Positions 23,870 to 32,411 of a DNA stretch of 64,000 nt are shown one piece after another. Location of the stretch: NCBI GenBank assembly GCA_019637155.1, contig JAHBWE010000004.1:372001-436000 (forward strand), read 5' to 3'. Position 1 is the first letter of the stretch. Each line of letters begins with the position of its first letter. The position numbers were made by a program, and so were the translations under genes. The DNA is from Labilithrix sp. (GTDB lineage: Bacteria; Myxococcota_A; Polyangia; Polyangiales; Polyangiaceae). The notes below the pieces were generated by a model. It searched no databases. It was given only the letters and a program-made list of their open reading frames with translations, and had not been told where the DNA came from.

Positions 23870-25518
23870 CAGAAGAAGAAGCTCGCGCGGGTCTGGAAGA
23901 GGAAGCTCCGCACCGCGTCGCCGTTGGCGTCTTGCAGCGCGCTGCCGGGGAGGAGCATCGCGCCCTCCACGTCGGCCGCGAAATGTTCGTAGAGGCGGTA
24001 TTGGAGCCGGAGATCGAATTCGGTGCCGTAATAACGGCCCGGGCGGCCGCCGGCGTAATTGACGAGGTCGTCGTCGATGCGGGCTCCGTCGCGGCGCTGG
24101 AGCGACGCGATCGGATCGACGACGCGCGCCGGCGCCCACGCGAAGAGGACGCCGCCGCGGATCAACATGTCCTTGATCGGATGAAGGTCGACCTGCGGGA
24201 AGAGCGCGGCGGCGTTGGTGAACGAGCCGCGCGTGGCGACCTGATCGACGGGGAGGGAGGGCGCGTTCAGATTACGAAGTAGCGCGATGCCCGACGCGGC
24301 GGCGCGCGCGCTCTGATAAGCGAGGACGTGCTCGAAGAGGAGGAGCCCGACCCGGGAGTCTTGCGCAAATCGGAATTGCGTGAGCGCGGTGTTGACGTTG
24401 GGGTCGGCGTCGCCGGAGGCATAATCGCCTTCGAGATAAAGCGAATAGAACGGGCGGTCGTAGCGCACGACCGCGCGCGCGCCGAGCTGGTGGATGTCCT
24501 GCTTCACCGCGGGATCGTTCGTCACGACGCGGTAGGCCGCACCGACCTCGCGTGTCGCGCCGGTGAGGAAGGTCGCCTCGATCCCGGCGTGGAGGTCGCT
24601 CCCGAGCTTCGACATCAGCCGCCCGCCGATCGCGGAGACGCCCGTGTCGTTGTCCTTGCTCCAGCGGTACGCGTGGTAGAGCTGCGCCTCGAAGTCGCCG
24701 CCGATGCGATGGGTCGGCTCGAGCCAGCGCAGCGCCGTGATCCAGCCGTGGAGGTCGTCGGCGTAGCGCTGCGGGTTGTCGCCCGAGAGGCGGTCGTACG
24801 CGAGGATGAGGAAGCCGCCGCGCCCCTCGCTCGCGTCGCGCTCCGCCGGCGGCTTGAACGCCTCGAGCGGCTTCGTCGCGAAGAGGACGCGGTCGGCGCT
24901 GTTGCCGCGGCGCGCGAAGCCGAAGCGGTTCTTGCGCCCGTCGCCGTCGTTGACCACGACCGAGGCGCCCTCCGTGAACGGCTGCCGCCCGATGCGGAAG
25001 AGGCCGATCGGCGTGAGCACGTCGCCGTAGAGCCGGCGCACGAACACCGGATCGGCGCTGCAGAGGCCGTAGCGATAGCTGTCCGGGCTCGTCGGCGAGT
25101 CGCCGGGCCGGAGCGCGACGCAGGGGCCGGCCGCGTTCGGGTTGATCGTCGCGACGTCGGCGCCGCTCGTCGTCGGCACGGTGTCGGCGCGCGTGCCGTT
25201 GTCGCCCCACAAGACGCCGTCGAGGACGTCGGTCGACGTGACGATGCGGACCTTGTCCTCCCAGTCGAGGCCGGCGTCGAGGCGGAGGCGATGCTCCACC
25301 ACCCCGTAGTTCCGGTCGCGCGCGCTCGCGAGATCGAGCGGCCTCACGACTGCGGCGTTGGCGCGGTATTCGACCCCACCCTTGAAGCCGACGGACGAGC
25401 TGATCGGCAGGCGCGCCGGCGGGCTCACCGGATCGGCGTCCGACCACGGCTCCGCCGCGCCCGCGCGCGACGTATGAGCGAAGAGCGCGAGCACGACCGC
25501 CCCGGCGAGTCTCTTCAC
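23869..25518 (-). CDS. Outer-membrane beta-barrel (porin-like)
   Basis: About 549 residues from GTG 25518. Signal peptide LAGAVVLALFAHTSRAGA, then amphipathic beta-strands alternating hydrophobic and polar residues (VEYRANAAVVRPLD, EHRLRLDAGLDWEDKVRI, YSLYLEGDYASGDADP) and a C-terminal FFF after TRAS, typical of barrel assembly signals. The layout (conserved FGFARRG, then long strands with YRLYEHFAADVEG) resembles alginate-export/TIGR-type porins of Myxococcota. Substrate unknown. It overlaps the following lipoprotein gene by one base. Confidence 0.78.
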   Translation of the reverse strand: MKRLAGAVVLALFAHTSRAGAAEPWSDADPVSPPARLPISSSVGFKGGVEYRANAAVVRPLDLASARDRNYGVVEHRLRLDAGLDWEDKVRIVTSTDVLDGVLWGDNGTRADTVPTTSGADVATINPNAAGPCVALRPGDSPTSPDSYRYGLCSADPVFVRRLYGDVLTPIGLFRIGRQPFTEGASVVVNDGDGRKNRFGFARRGNSADRVLFATKPLEAFKPPAERDASEGRGGFLILAYDRLSGDNPQRYADDLHGWITALRWLEPTHRIGGDFEAQLYHAYRWSKDNDTGVSAIGGRLMSKLGSDLHAGIEATFLTGATREVGAAYRVVTNDPAVKQDIHQLGARAVVRYDRPFYSLYLEGDYASGDADPNVNTALTQFRFAQDSRVGLLLFEHVLAYQSARAAASGIALLRNLNAPSLPVDQVATRGSFTNAAALFPQVDLHPIKDMLIRGGVLFAWAPARVVDPIASLQRRDGARIDDDLVNYAGGRPGRYYGTEFDLRLQYRLYEHFAADVEGAMLLPGSALQDANGDAVRSFLFQTRASFFF

Positions 25519-25578
25519 CGCCCGCAGGATCTCCGTAGGCTCGCGGATGCGCAAGCGTCTTCGTGCTAGCGTGCGCGC

Positions 25579-26247
25579 GTGCGCTTCGGCGGTGCGGCTC
25601 TCTTTCTCCTCGGTCTCGTCGCGCTCGTCGTCTGCACCCTGAACGGGTGCGGCACGTTCTTCACGTGGAACGGGCGCAACCCGATCGCGTCGGTGCCGCT
25701 CCCGGACGGGCAGACGCACCACTCCTTCACGCCGTGGGGAGGCCGCCGCTACACGCTCGCGGTCCAGGCCGTGTTCGATCCCGCCCACGTCGCCGACCGC
25801 GACGGCATGGCGGCGGTGGAGGCTCGGATGTCGCTCGTCGTCCGGGTGAAGGACAAGGCGGGGACCACGCTCGCGGAGACGGTGGGCTGGCTCGATCCGA
25901 ACGAGCGCCCCAACGTGTTCTACTCGCGCCCGCTCCACGCGCCGGCCCGCGTCGCCGCGCGCGAGATCGCGGTCGAGCGCTTGACCGGACCGTTCCTCGT
26001 CGCGTCGGACACGCCGCTCGACGTCGACGTCGATCTCGGGCCCGATCGGGTCGGACGTCATCCGCTGCTCGAGCGTCGCCTCGTCATCCACGACGACGCG
26101 CTCCCGCCGGCGATCCGGAACGCCGCGATCGGCGCCGTCGTCGCGTCGCTCTCCACCGCCGCGGGCTTCGTCCTCCTTCTCCTCGGCTGGTGGCGCGGAC
26201 GACGGCGCCGGAAACGAAGTGGCGTTCCCCGCGAGAGCGTCGTCTAA
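25579..26247 (+). CDS. Membrane protein with TM helix at each end
   Basis: 222 residues, GTG start. One TM helix at residues 4-24 (ALFLLGLVALVVCTLNGC) and one at about 182-202 (AAIGAVVASLSTAAGFVLLLLG), with a basic RGRRRRKR tail. The extracytoplasmic domain between them has YTLAVQAVFDPAHV and beta-rich repeats (VVRVKDKAGTTLAETVGW). No known family recognised. The stop overlaps the start of the next gene by one base (TAATG), so the two are probably co-expressed. Confidence 0.7.
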   Translation: MRFGGAALFLLGLVALVVCTLNGCGTFFTWNGRNPIASVPLPDGQTHHSFTPWGGRRYTLAVQAVFDPAHVADRDGMAAVEARMSLVVRVKDKAGTTLAETVGWLDPNERPNVFYSRPLHAPARVAAREIAVERLTGPFLVASDTPLDVDVDLGPDRVGRHPLLERRLVIHDDALPPAIRNAAIGAVVASLSTAAGFVLLLLGWWRGRRRRKRSGVPRESVV

Positions 26248-27167
26248 TGCGGCCAATGTCCATCTTGCGTACGAGCCGCGCGACCGTGTTCGCGCTCTCG
26301 CTCGGAGTCGCGCTCGGGGCGGCATATCTGCCCGGGGAGGGCGAGGCTCACGCCCAACGGAACCGTCCGCTCACGAAGAAAGAGCGCCAGAAGAGGAAGC
26401 AAGAGCAGGAAGAGGCCGCGAAGAAGAAGAAGGAGCAGGAGCGCAAGGAAGCGGAGGCCGCGGCCGCGGCGGAGGAAGAAGAGAAGAAGAAGGCAGCGGC
26501 CGCCGCCGCGGCGACGCCCGCGCCGGCGGAGCCGCAGCCCGCGCCGGGGGAGTGGGACGACACGGTCGAGGCCGAGAAGGCGATCTACGTCCAGGCCGAT
26601 CTCGGCTACACGCGGCCGGACCTCGCCACGATCGACGTGTCGTCGATGGCCTTCGACAACAGCGCGTCGAACGGCGTCCTGCTCGGCCTCGCCGCGGGCT
26701 ACCGCAAGAAGGACCTGTCGATCGGCCTTCGCTACCGCATCTACGACGCGTCCGACTTCACGCTCTGGTCCTTCGCGGTCGCGGCGAGCTACGCGCTCAA
26801 GTACCGCCCCGTCACGCCGATCTTCAGCGCGCACCTCGGCTACGTGTTCGACCAGAGCATCGAGCCGAGCGTCATCCGCTCCTCGCTCCCCGAAGGGACC
26901 GTCCTCCCGCCCGACGTCGACGTGAAGGGCCTCCTCCTCGGCGGCGAGGGCAGCGCGAATTACTGGGTCACGAAGTGGTTCCGCGTCGGCGCGTTCCTCG
27001 GCCTCGACTTCATGTTCCTCTCGCGCGCGAAGGCGCCGCGCCCGCAGTCGATCTTCGGTCCCTCGCCCGAGGTCGACGAGCTCCCGCTCTACAAGGAGGG
27101 CGGCTTCGGCATCGGAGTCACGCTGAACCTCGGCCTCCGTGGCTCGTTCGACCTCGGCATCGAGTAA
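26247..27167 (+). CDS. Outer-membrane beta-barrel with Lys/Glu/Ala-rich N-terminal region
   Basis: About 306 residues from the ATG at 26247. Signal peptide (FALSLGVALGAAYLPG, then GEAHA), then about 70 residues of K/E/A-rich helix (KKERQKRKQEQEEAAKK) that may be a coiled coil or periplasmic linker, then beta-strands of an 8-strand barrel type (AIYVQADLGYTRPDL, LSIGLRYRIYDAS, VTPIFSAHLGYVFD, FGIGVTLNLGLRG). It resembles OmpA/OprF-like or porin-type OM proteins of myxobacteria. Coupled to the upstream membrane protein. Confidence 0.75.
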   Translation: MRPMSILRTSRATVFALSLGVALGAAYLPGEGEAHAQRNRPLTKKERQKRKQEQEEAAKKKKEQERKEAEAAAAAEEEEKKKAAAAAAATPAPAEPQPAPGEWDDTVEAEKAIYVQADLGYTRPDLATIDVSSMAFDNSASNGVLLGLAAGYRKKDLSIGLRYRIYDASDFTLWSFAVAASYALKYRPVTPIFSAHLGYVFDQSIEPSVIRSSLPEGTVLPPDVDVKGLLLGGEGSANYWVTKWFRVGAFLGLDFMFLSRAKAPRPQSIFGPSPEVDELPLYKEGGFGIGVTLNLGLRGSFDLGIE

Positions 27168-27259
27168 GCTCCAGCCATGCCTGCGGGCGATCCGGACGTC
27201 GGTTGGTGACGGCGGTGACGGATCGACGCGGACGCGCGATCGTGCGAAGATCCTCCGGA

Positions 27260-28117
27260 GTGGTTCACGAAGACAACGTGCTGCGCGCGCTGACGGACGA
27301 CGGCGCGTTCCGCGTCATCGCCGCCGACACGACCGCGACCGTACGCGGCGCGATCGAGGCGCAGCGCCCCGAGGGCGCCGAGCTCACGCGGGTGTTCGCG
27401 GACCTCCTCACCGGCGCCGTCCTCGTCCGCGAGAGCATGGCGCCGGAGTACCGCCTCCAGGCGATCCTGCAGGGCAACGATCGCCGCGCGCGCATGGTCG
27501 CGGACACGCACCCCGACGGCGCGACGCGCGGGCTCCTCCAGATCGGCGGCGCCAAGACGATGGCCTTCGATCAGGGCGTCCTCCAGATCGCGCGCACGCT
27601 CCACAACGGCGCGCTCCATCAGGGCGTCGTCGAGGTGCCGCAGGACAACCCCACCATCTCGGGCGCGCTCATGGCGTACATGCAGGCGTCGGAGCAGGTG
27701 GCGACGGTCATCGCGGTCGGCGCCTACGTCGCGGCGGGCGAGGTCGTCGCGGCGGGCGGCTACATGGTGCAGCTCCTCCCCGAGGTCGCGGAGGGCCCGC
27801 TCATGGTGATGACCGAGCGCCTCCGCGACTTCGAGGACATCGTCCCGCTCCTCGCGCGCGGCGCGGCCTCCCCGGCGGCGCTCCTCGCGGAGACCCTCTA
27901 CGGCATGCCGTACACGAAGGTCGGCGATCGCCCGGTCTCCTTCGGCTGCAACTGCTCCCCCGAGCGCCTGATGGGCAGCCTCGCCTCGCTTCCACGCGCC
28001 GACATCCAGTCCCTCCTCGACGGCGGCCGCACCCTCGACATCGAATGCGACTACTGCCGCAAGACCTACAAATTCACCGTCGACCAGCTCAAGTCGCTCC
28101 TGGCCCCGGCAAACTGA
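27260..28117 (+). CDS. hslO: Redox-regulated chaperone Hsp33
   Basis: About 285 residues from GTG 27260 (E. coli Hsp33 is 292); in-frame GTGs at 27242 and further upstream are possible. The N-terminal substrate-binding domain has DDGAFRVIAADTTATV and VLQGNDRRARMVADTHPDGATRGL, the latter split over the conserved 'G-x-xG-R' loop. The redox switch is intact: CNC (FGCNCSPERLMG) and CDYC (ECDYCRKTYKF), which ligate zinc in the reduced form. Under oxidative plus heat stress the cysteines form disulfides and the protein becomes a holdase in the cytosol. Confidence 0.93.
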   Translation: MVHEDNVLRALTDDGAFRVIAADTTATVRGAIEAQRPEGAELTRVFADLLTGAVLVRESMAPEYRLQAILQGNDRRARMVADTHPDGATRGLLQIGGAKTMAFDQGVLQIARTLHNGALHQGVVEVPQDNPTISGALMAYMQASEQVATVIAVGAYVAAGEVVAAGGYMVQLLPEVAEGPLMVMTERLRDFEDIVPLLARGAASPAALLAETLYGMPYTKVGDRPVSFGCNCSPERLMGSLASLPRADIQSLLDGGRTLDIECDYCRKTYKFTVDQLKSLLAPAN

Positions 28118-28128
28118 TCCTGCCGTGA

Positions 28129-28986
28129 TTATGCGCTGATGATGTGCGCGAGGACGGCGATGCCGGTGGTTGCGGTCGCGAGGATCGCGAGGGTGCGGGC
28201 GTCGCGCATGCGGTGCAGCGTGCCGTTGGTCCAGCGGTCGTGGTGGCCGGCGGCGATGTCCTTTCGCGCGAAGAGAGGCATCTCGCGGTAGACGTCGCGG
28301 CCCTCGTAGACGGCGGGTTCGACGATGACGTCTCCCGCCGCGATGTAGATGCGCGGGCCGATGCGGCCGAGCGAGGCGCCGGTGGGGCTCTCGACGAGGC
28401 CGTCGTTCCGGAGCGTCGCGCTCTGCCAGTTGCGGAGGCGCGTCGCGTACGGGCGCGCGAGGAGGACCTTCGACACCGCGAGGGAGAGCGCGCCGATGGC
28501 GACGAGGAAGACGAGGGCGCCGACGTTGTTCGGCTCGAGGAGCCGCTTGGGACGGAAGACCGAGCCGCTCGTCTCCGTCTTCCGGAACGCGACCGTCGGA
28601 CGCCCGACGTAGTCGACGGCGATGAACGCGCCCGTCTCGCGGTCGCGTCGCAGCTCGAACGTCTTCGCGCCGCCGGGGAGCGGGATCGTGGTGCACGAGC
28701 AGGCGGCGTCGGGGCGCCGCCACACGACGCGGACCTGCTCGTAGACCGACGGTCCTCCGCGGCTCGTTCGGAGCTCGGCCTCGATCTCGAGGTTCGAGCC
28801 GACTTCGACCTCTCGCTCGGCGTGCGCCGGATCGGTGAGCTCGCCGAGCGGGACCTCGACGAGCGTGCCCTTGCACGGCTCCATCGCGTGACGAACCACG
28901 CTCCGGACGATGAAGATGCCGGCGGCGAGCACGGCAGCGAGCGCGAAGAGGACGAGGGCTCGCGTCAGTCGGTACGTTTTGGCCAC
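28129..28986 (-). CDS. Membrane protein with large extracytoplasmic loop (E3-like fold not excluded)
   Basis: About 285 residues from GTG 28986; an ATG at 29082 would add a polar 32-residue extension. TM helices at the N-terminus (ALVLFALAAVLAAGIFIV), in the middle (VGALVFLVAIGALSLAVS) and at the C-terminus (LAILATATTGIAVLAHII). A soluble segment between TM1 and TM2 has CKGTLVEVPLGELTDP and a CSC pair. Topology and the 'GTLVEVPLGE' phrase resemble MulI/E3-like DUF3592-type membrane proteins, but I could not confirm a family. Monocistronic. Confidence 0.65.
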   Translation of the reverse strand: MAKTYRLTRALVLFALAAVLAAGIFIVRSVVRHAMEPCKGTLVEVPLGELTDPAHAEREVEVGSNLEIEAELRTSRGGPSVYEQVRVVWRRPDAACSCTTIPLPGGAKTFELRRDRETGAFIAVDYVGRPTVAFRKTETSGSVFRPKRLLEPNNVGALVFLVAIGALSLAVSKVLLARPYATRLRNWQSATLRNDGLVESPTGASLGRIGPRIYIAAGDVIVEPAVYEGRDVYREMPLFARKDIAAGHHDRWTNGTLHRMRDARTLAILATATTGIAVLAHIISA

Positions 28987-29144
28987 CGGCTCTTGGACGC
29001 ATGAGCGGAGCGAACGTTTCCGTACGGGCAAGAAGATCTGGGAAATGGGCGCGATTTCGAAGGTTTGCGAGGCAATGCACAACCGCGTCTCAACGTGGGG
29101 GCAGTGAGTGCATCATCTTACAGCGGTGCTAGAGCGAGGGCGTC

Positions 29145-30809
29145 ATGGGGATCCTCGCCCGCGCTTCGCTTCTCCTGCTCCTCGGAGCCGCCGCCTGCAG
29201 CCCCGCGTCCGAGGACGCCGCGGCGAGCACGGGGGACCTCACGAGCCTCACCGCGCGTTCGCGCAAGCTCGAGTTCGCGGGCTACGTGTACGTCGAGGAC
29301 GGGATGAGCGACGTCCAGATCCTCCTCACCGTGAAGCAGCAGACGCAGTCGGCGTTCGGCGCGCTCCAGGCCGCGAACGTCGGCGTCAAGTCGCGCGAGC
29401 TCGCGAACGTCGATCCGGCGACCTTCCTCAAGGTGCCGGTCGAGGTCGTCGACAAGAACGCGCCCGAGGGCTCCGTCCCGCGCCACATGATCCGCGTCGC
29501 GTACACGTACAGCGACGAGGCGATCGTCCCCGTCACGCTCGCCGATCGCTCCGCGCTGTCGCTCGCGCTCCTCGGGACGAACTACCAGTCGCAGTCCGCG
29601 AAGATCCTCCCCGAGTGCACGAAGAACGACACGCTCGCGCACGAGTTCCAGAACTCGGTCTGGTACGTGTTCGACCCGCAGGTCGCCTCGTGCGCCCCCG
29701 CGATGGCGGACGAGCAGAAGAAGATCGACGCCGATCGCGCCGGCCTCGACGAGACCCAGATCCCGGCGAGCGAGCTGACGCGCCTCTACATTCCGACGAC
29801 GGTGAAGCTCTCGCCGACCGACGAGGCGCAGGCGACGAAGTATCCGGAATACGACCTCCTCTATTCGGGAATGGGCGTCGAGTCCGGCAAGCTCGTCATC
29901 GGCATGGTCAACGGCCTGATGGCGGACTGGGCCGCGGGCGAGACGCACGAGCTCTACGAGGACGCCGGTTATCCGATGTGGTTCGGCGGCATGCGCGAGG
30001 TGTTCATCGCGCGCCCCGGCTTCGAGCTCGTCAAGGTGGAAGGCGTCGAAAAGCCCCTCGACTACGAGGTCGCCGGCGTCCCGATCCACTTCAATACGTG
30101 GAAGGACCTCATGGCCTTCGAGCTCGACAAGGTGAATCCGCCCGGCATGGGCGGGCTCGCGCGCGACGAGGTCCGGAAGGTCATCGCCGATACGCTGTCG
30201 CTCAAGTGGGTCGTCTTCGAGGCCCCCGTCACCGTGCGGATGAACGGCGAGAGCTACCCGCTCACGATCAAGCTCCAGACCTATTTCGGCTCCGACACCG
30301 ATCAGACGCCGCACAAGCGCGCGATCAAGACGAGCGACATCATGGTCTATAATGGGCATTCCTACATCGGATATGGCCCGCTCGATCCGAGCCGCTTCAC
30401 GCCCGAAGACTTCCCCGGCAGCTACCAGGTCCTGCACATCAACGGCTGCGTCTCGTACAATTATTACAACAAGGATTACGTCCCGCTGAAGGTCGGGGGT
30501 ACGAAGTCCCTCGACATCGTCACGAACGGCCTCCAGAGCTGGGTGACCGAGAGCGGGCAGGCGACAGGCCGTTACGTCGGCGCGTTCATCGACGGCCACA
30601 TGAACAGCTACAAGGACATCCTCGTGAAGTCGCAGTTCACGTATTACGGCTACGAGTGGGGCATGGACGCGCTCCGCGTCGTCGACGGCGAGCTCGACAA
30701 CACGTACGACCCCGCGACCAAGCCGATCGCGATCGCGAACGGGCACCCCGCGCCCGAGCCGCCGCCGGTCACCGAGCCGCCGCCCGTGAACCAGCAGGTC
30801 GCGCACTGA
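29145..30809 (+). CDS. Large lipoprotein with possible clan CD peptidase domain
   Basis: 554 residues, ATG start. Lipobox LLGAAACSPAS. The C-terminal half has MVYNGHSYIGYGPLDP, then a long spacer and VLHINGCVSYNYYNKD with GTKSLDIVTNG. A G-H-S/G and a strand-C about 37 residues later is the clan CD (caspase/gingipain-like) arrangement, as is the preceding basic YFGSDTDQTPHKR. The N-terminal half is beta-rich with no known family. I therefore propose an envelope Cys-peptidase-like domain, but the active site needs a structural check. A Pro/Glu tail ends the protein. Confidence 0.6.
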   Translation: MGILARASLLLLLGAAACSPASEDAAASTGDLTSLTARSRKLEFAGYVYVEDGMSDVQILLTVKQQTQSAFGALQAANVGVKSRELANVDPATFLKVPVEVVDKNAPEGSVPRHMIRVAYTYSDEAIVPVTLADRSALSLALLGTNYQSQSAKILPECTKNDTLAHEFQNSVWYVFDPQVASCAPAMADEQKKIDADRAGLDETQIPASELTRLYIPTTVKLSPTDEAQATKYPEYDLLYSGMGVESGKLVIGMVNGLMADWAAGETHELYEDAGYPMWFGGMREVFIARPGFELVKVEGVEKPLDYEVAGVPIHFNTWKDLMAFELDKVNPPGMGGLARDEVRKVIADTLSLKWVVFEAPVTVRMNGESYPLTIKLQTYFGSDTDQTPHKRAIKTSDIMVYNGHSYIGYGPLDPSRFTPEDFPGSYQVLHINGCVSYNYYNKDYVPLKVGGTKSLDIVTNGLQSWVTESGQATGRYVGAFIDGHMNSYKDILVKSQFTYYGYEWGMDALRVVDGELDNTYDPATKPIAIANGHPAPEPPPVTEPPPVNQQVAH

Positions 30810-30842
30810 CGCGTCGCGCACGCGGCTCGCGTCGCGCGCGGC

Positions 30843-31577
30843 TCACGTCATGTAGAGCCCGCCGTTGACCTGCACGGTCTGGCCGGTCACGTACGGGTTT
30901 CGCACGATCGCGAGGACGACGTCGGCCACCTCGTCGGGGGTGCCGAAGCGGCCGACCGGGATCTTCGCCGGCTGAGCGGCGGGGTTGCCGGCGAGCATCT
31001 CCGTCTCGATCAGCGCGGGCGCGACCGCGTTCGAGGTGATGCCCTCCTTCGCGAGGAGGGAGGCGTAGCTGTGCATCAGGCCTTCGAGGCCGGCCTTCGA
31101 GGCGGCGTAGTGCGGGCCGACGATGCCGCCGACGCGGACGGCGGTCGACGAGAGGAAGACGAGCCGGCCCCAGCGCTGGGTCCGCATCGCGGGGAGCACC
31201 GCCGAGGTCACGATGAACGGGGCGCGGAGGTTGGCGGAGAAGGTCTTGTCCCAGGTCGCGAGCTGGACCTGCTCGAGCGGGAGCGCGCGCGCGATCCCGG
31301 CGTTGTTCACGAGGATCTCCACCGGCCCGAACGTGCGGCGGACGTCCTCGACCATCGCCGCGACCTCGTCGGGATCGGTGACGTCCGCGCGGACGACCAT
31401 CGCCTCGCCGCCGAAGGCGCCGATCTCCTCGACGACGCCCTCCGCCTCCTGCTCGTGCACGCGATGGTTCACCGCGACGCGCGCCCCCGCACGCGCGAGC
31501 GCGAGCGCGATGCTCCGCCCGATCCCGCGGCTCGCCCCGGTGACGAGCGCGACCCGCCGCTGTAGCGAGTGTGTCAC
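30843..31577 (-). CDS. Short-chain dehydrogenase/reductase, FabG-like
   Basis: 244 residues, GTG start at 31577. Classical SDR: cofactor loop TGASRGIG (residues 13-20), NNAG, catalytic S-Y-x3-K in SSTAVRVGGIVGPHYAASK, and NAVAPALIETEML. The length and the C-terminal GQTVQVNGGLYMT fit 3-oxoacyl-ACP reductases. It could act in fatty acid or polyketide metabolism; the genomic context (HAD phosphatase, acyl-CoA dehydrogenase) gives no strong pathway hint. Its start lies inside the first copy of a 35-base direct repeat that duplicates the junction with the HAD gene. Confidence 0.85.
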   Translation of the reverse strand: MTHSLQRRVALVTGASRGIGRSIALALARAGARVAVNHRVHEQEAEGVVEEIGAFGGEAMVVRADVTDPDEVAAMVEDVRRTFGPVEILVNNAGIARALPLEQVQLATWDKTFSANLRAPFIVTSAVLPAMRTQRWGRLVFLSSTAVRVGGIVGPHYAASKAGLEGLMHSYASLLAKEGITSNAVAPALIETEMLAGNPAAQPAKIPVGRFGTPDEVADVVLAIVRNPYVTGQTVQVNGGLYMT

Positions 31578-31644
31578 GTCGCGGTGCCTACCAGCATGCC
31601 CGTTGCTCCAGCGAGTGTGTCACGTCGCGGTGCCTACCAGCATG
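31564..31644. repeat. 35-bp direct repeat (46-bp period) at the HAD/FabG junction
   Basis: Identical 35-base copies at 31564-31598 and 31610-31644, separated by 11 bases. Copy 1 holds the FabG start (reverse GTG at 31577); copy 2 holds the HAD stop (31620-31622) and a second, abortive copy of the FabG start (a dozen codons: V-T-H-S-L, then stop). This fits a tandem duplication of an original GTGA start/stop overlap. Confidence 0.85.
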
Positions 31645-32411
31645 TCGTGCACGCCGGGCTCGGCGAGCGTCGCGAACGCGTGCTCGGCGCCGCACGCGCG
31701 CAGCGCTGCGCAGGTGAAGCCGCCGGTCGCGACCGCGACGCACTCGGCCGCGAGGCCCTTCGCCGCCGCGACGTCCTTCGGAGTGTCGCCGATGACGACG
31801 ACGCGGCACTCGGCGAGCGGTCGCCCGAGCCGCGCGGCGCCGCGCTCCGCCCCCGCGCGCAAGAGCTCCGTGCGGTCCTCGGCGTCGCAGCCGAAGCCGC
31901 CGAACGCGAACGCGTCGCCGAGCGCCGCGCGCACGAGCTTCGCGTACGCGCCGCGCTTGATGTTCCCGGTGCCGAGGCCGATCGCGAGGTGCCGGTGATC
32001 GCCGAGCGACCTCACGAGCGCCGCGACCCCGGGCAGCACGAGATACCCCTCCGAACGCGGCAGCTCCTCTTCGAGCAGACCGACATACGTCTCCAGGAAG
32101 TGCTCGATGTCTTGATCGCTCACTACCCCTCGAAGGGGCCCCAGAAGCGGCCGCTTCAGCGGGCGCGAAGCGCCCCGAGCGCTCCGCGCGAGGGCCGTGT
32201 CTGGGGTGGGGGTGTCGGGGGCGAAGCCCCCGACGTTGAACGCGTAGCGTGCGATCGCGCGGTCGGTCATGCCGGCGAAGGAGAAGCCGTCGAAGACGTT
32301 GGGGACGCCATGGATCCGCGCGGCCTCCGCCATCGCGCGGCGGCCGGCGCCGCCGGTGCTCACGAGGGTGCCGTCGAGATCGAAGAGGAGGACCGTGGGC
32401 CTCTGCTGCAT
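31620..32411 (-). CDS. HAD-superfamily phosphatase (phosphoglycolate-phosphatase-like) with in-frame repeat insert
   Basis: 263 residues. HAD motifs: LLFDLDGTLV (nucleophile Asp, residues 9-18), IGLGTGN plus KRGAYAKL (motif II/III), and VIGDTPKDVAAA (motif IV). Cap-domain helices sit between. Residues about 64-99 (beginning APDTPTPDT and including ARSARGAS and RPLKRPLLGP) are not HAD-like. They are encoded by copy A of a structured repeat element (32136-32240) that also occurs at 46318. The rest of the protein is intact, so the insert is probably tolerated in the cap. The substrate is likely a small phosphoester. Confidence 0.85.
   Translation of the reverse strand: MQQRPTVLLFDLDGTLVSTGGAGRRAMAEAARIHGVPNVFDGFSFAGMTDRAIARYAFNVGGFAPDTPTPDTALARSARGASRPLKRPLLGPLRGVVSDQDIEHFLETYVGLLEEELPRSEGYLVLPGVAALVRSLGDHRHLAIGLGTGNIKRGAYAKLVRAALGDAFAFGGFGCDAEDRTELLRAGAERGAARLGRPLAECRVVVIGDTPKDVAAAKGLAAECVAVATGGFTCAALRACGAEHAFATLAEPGVHDMLVGTAT
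32136..32240. repeat. Structured repeat element, copy A, inside the HAD gene
   Basis: About 105 bases almost identical to copy B at 46318-46456. Terminal complementary heptamers (CCCCAGA at 32139, TCTGGGG at 32200), an inner hairpin with 6-bp stem and GAA loop (32161-32175) and a second hairpin with 9-bp stem and GAA loop (32214-32234). Both loops form GCGAAGC, a sequence known to make an exceptionally stable DNA mini-hairpin. The HAD reading frame passes through it without a stop. Confidence 0.85.

Noticed and set aside
32136..32240. Repeat element considered as a transcription terminator or frame-breaking insertion
   Set aside because: The HAD frame passes through without a stop and the motifs on both sides are intact, so it is neither a terminator of that gene nor disruptive. 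For copy B, which is intergenic, a terminator role stays possible.
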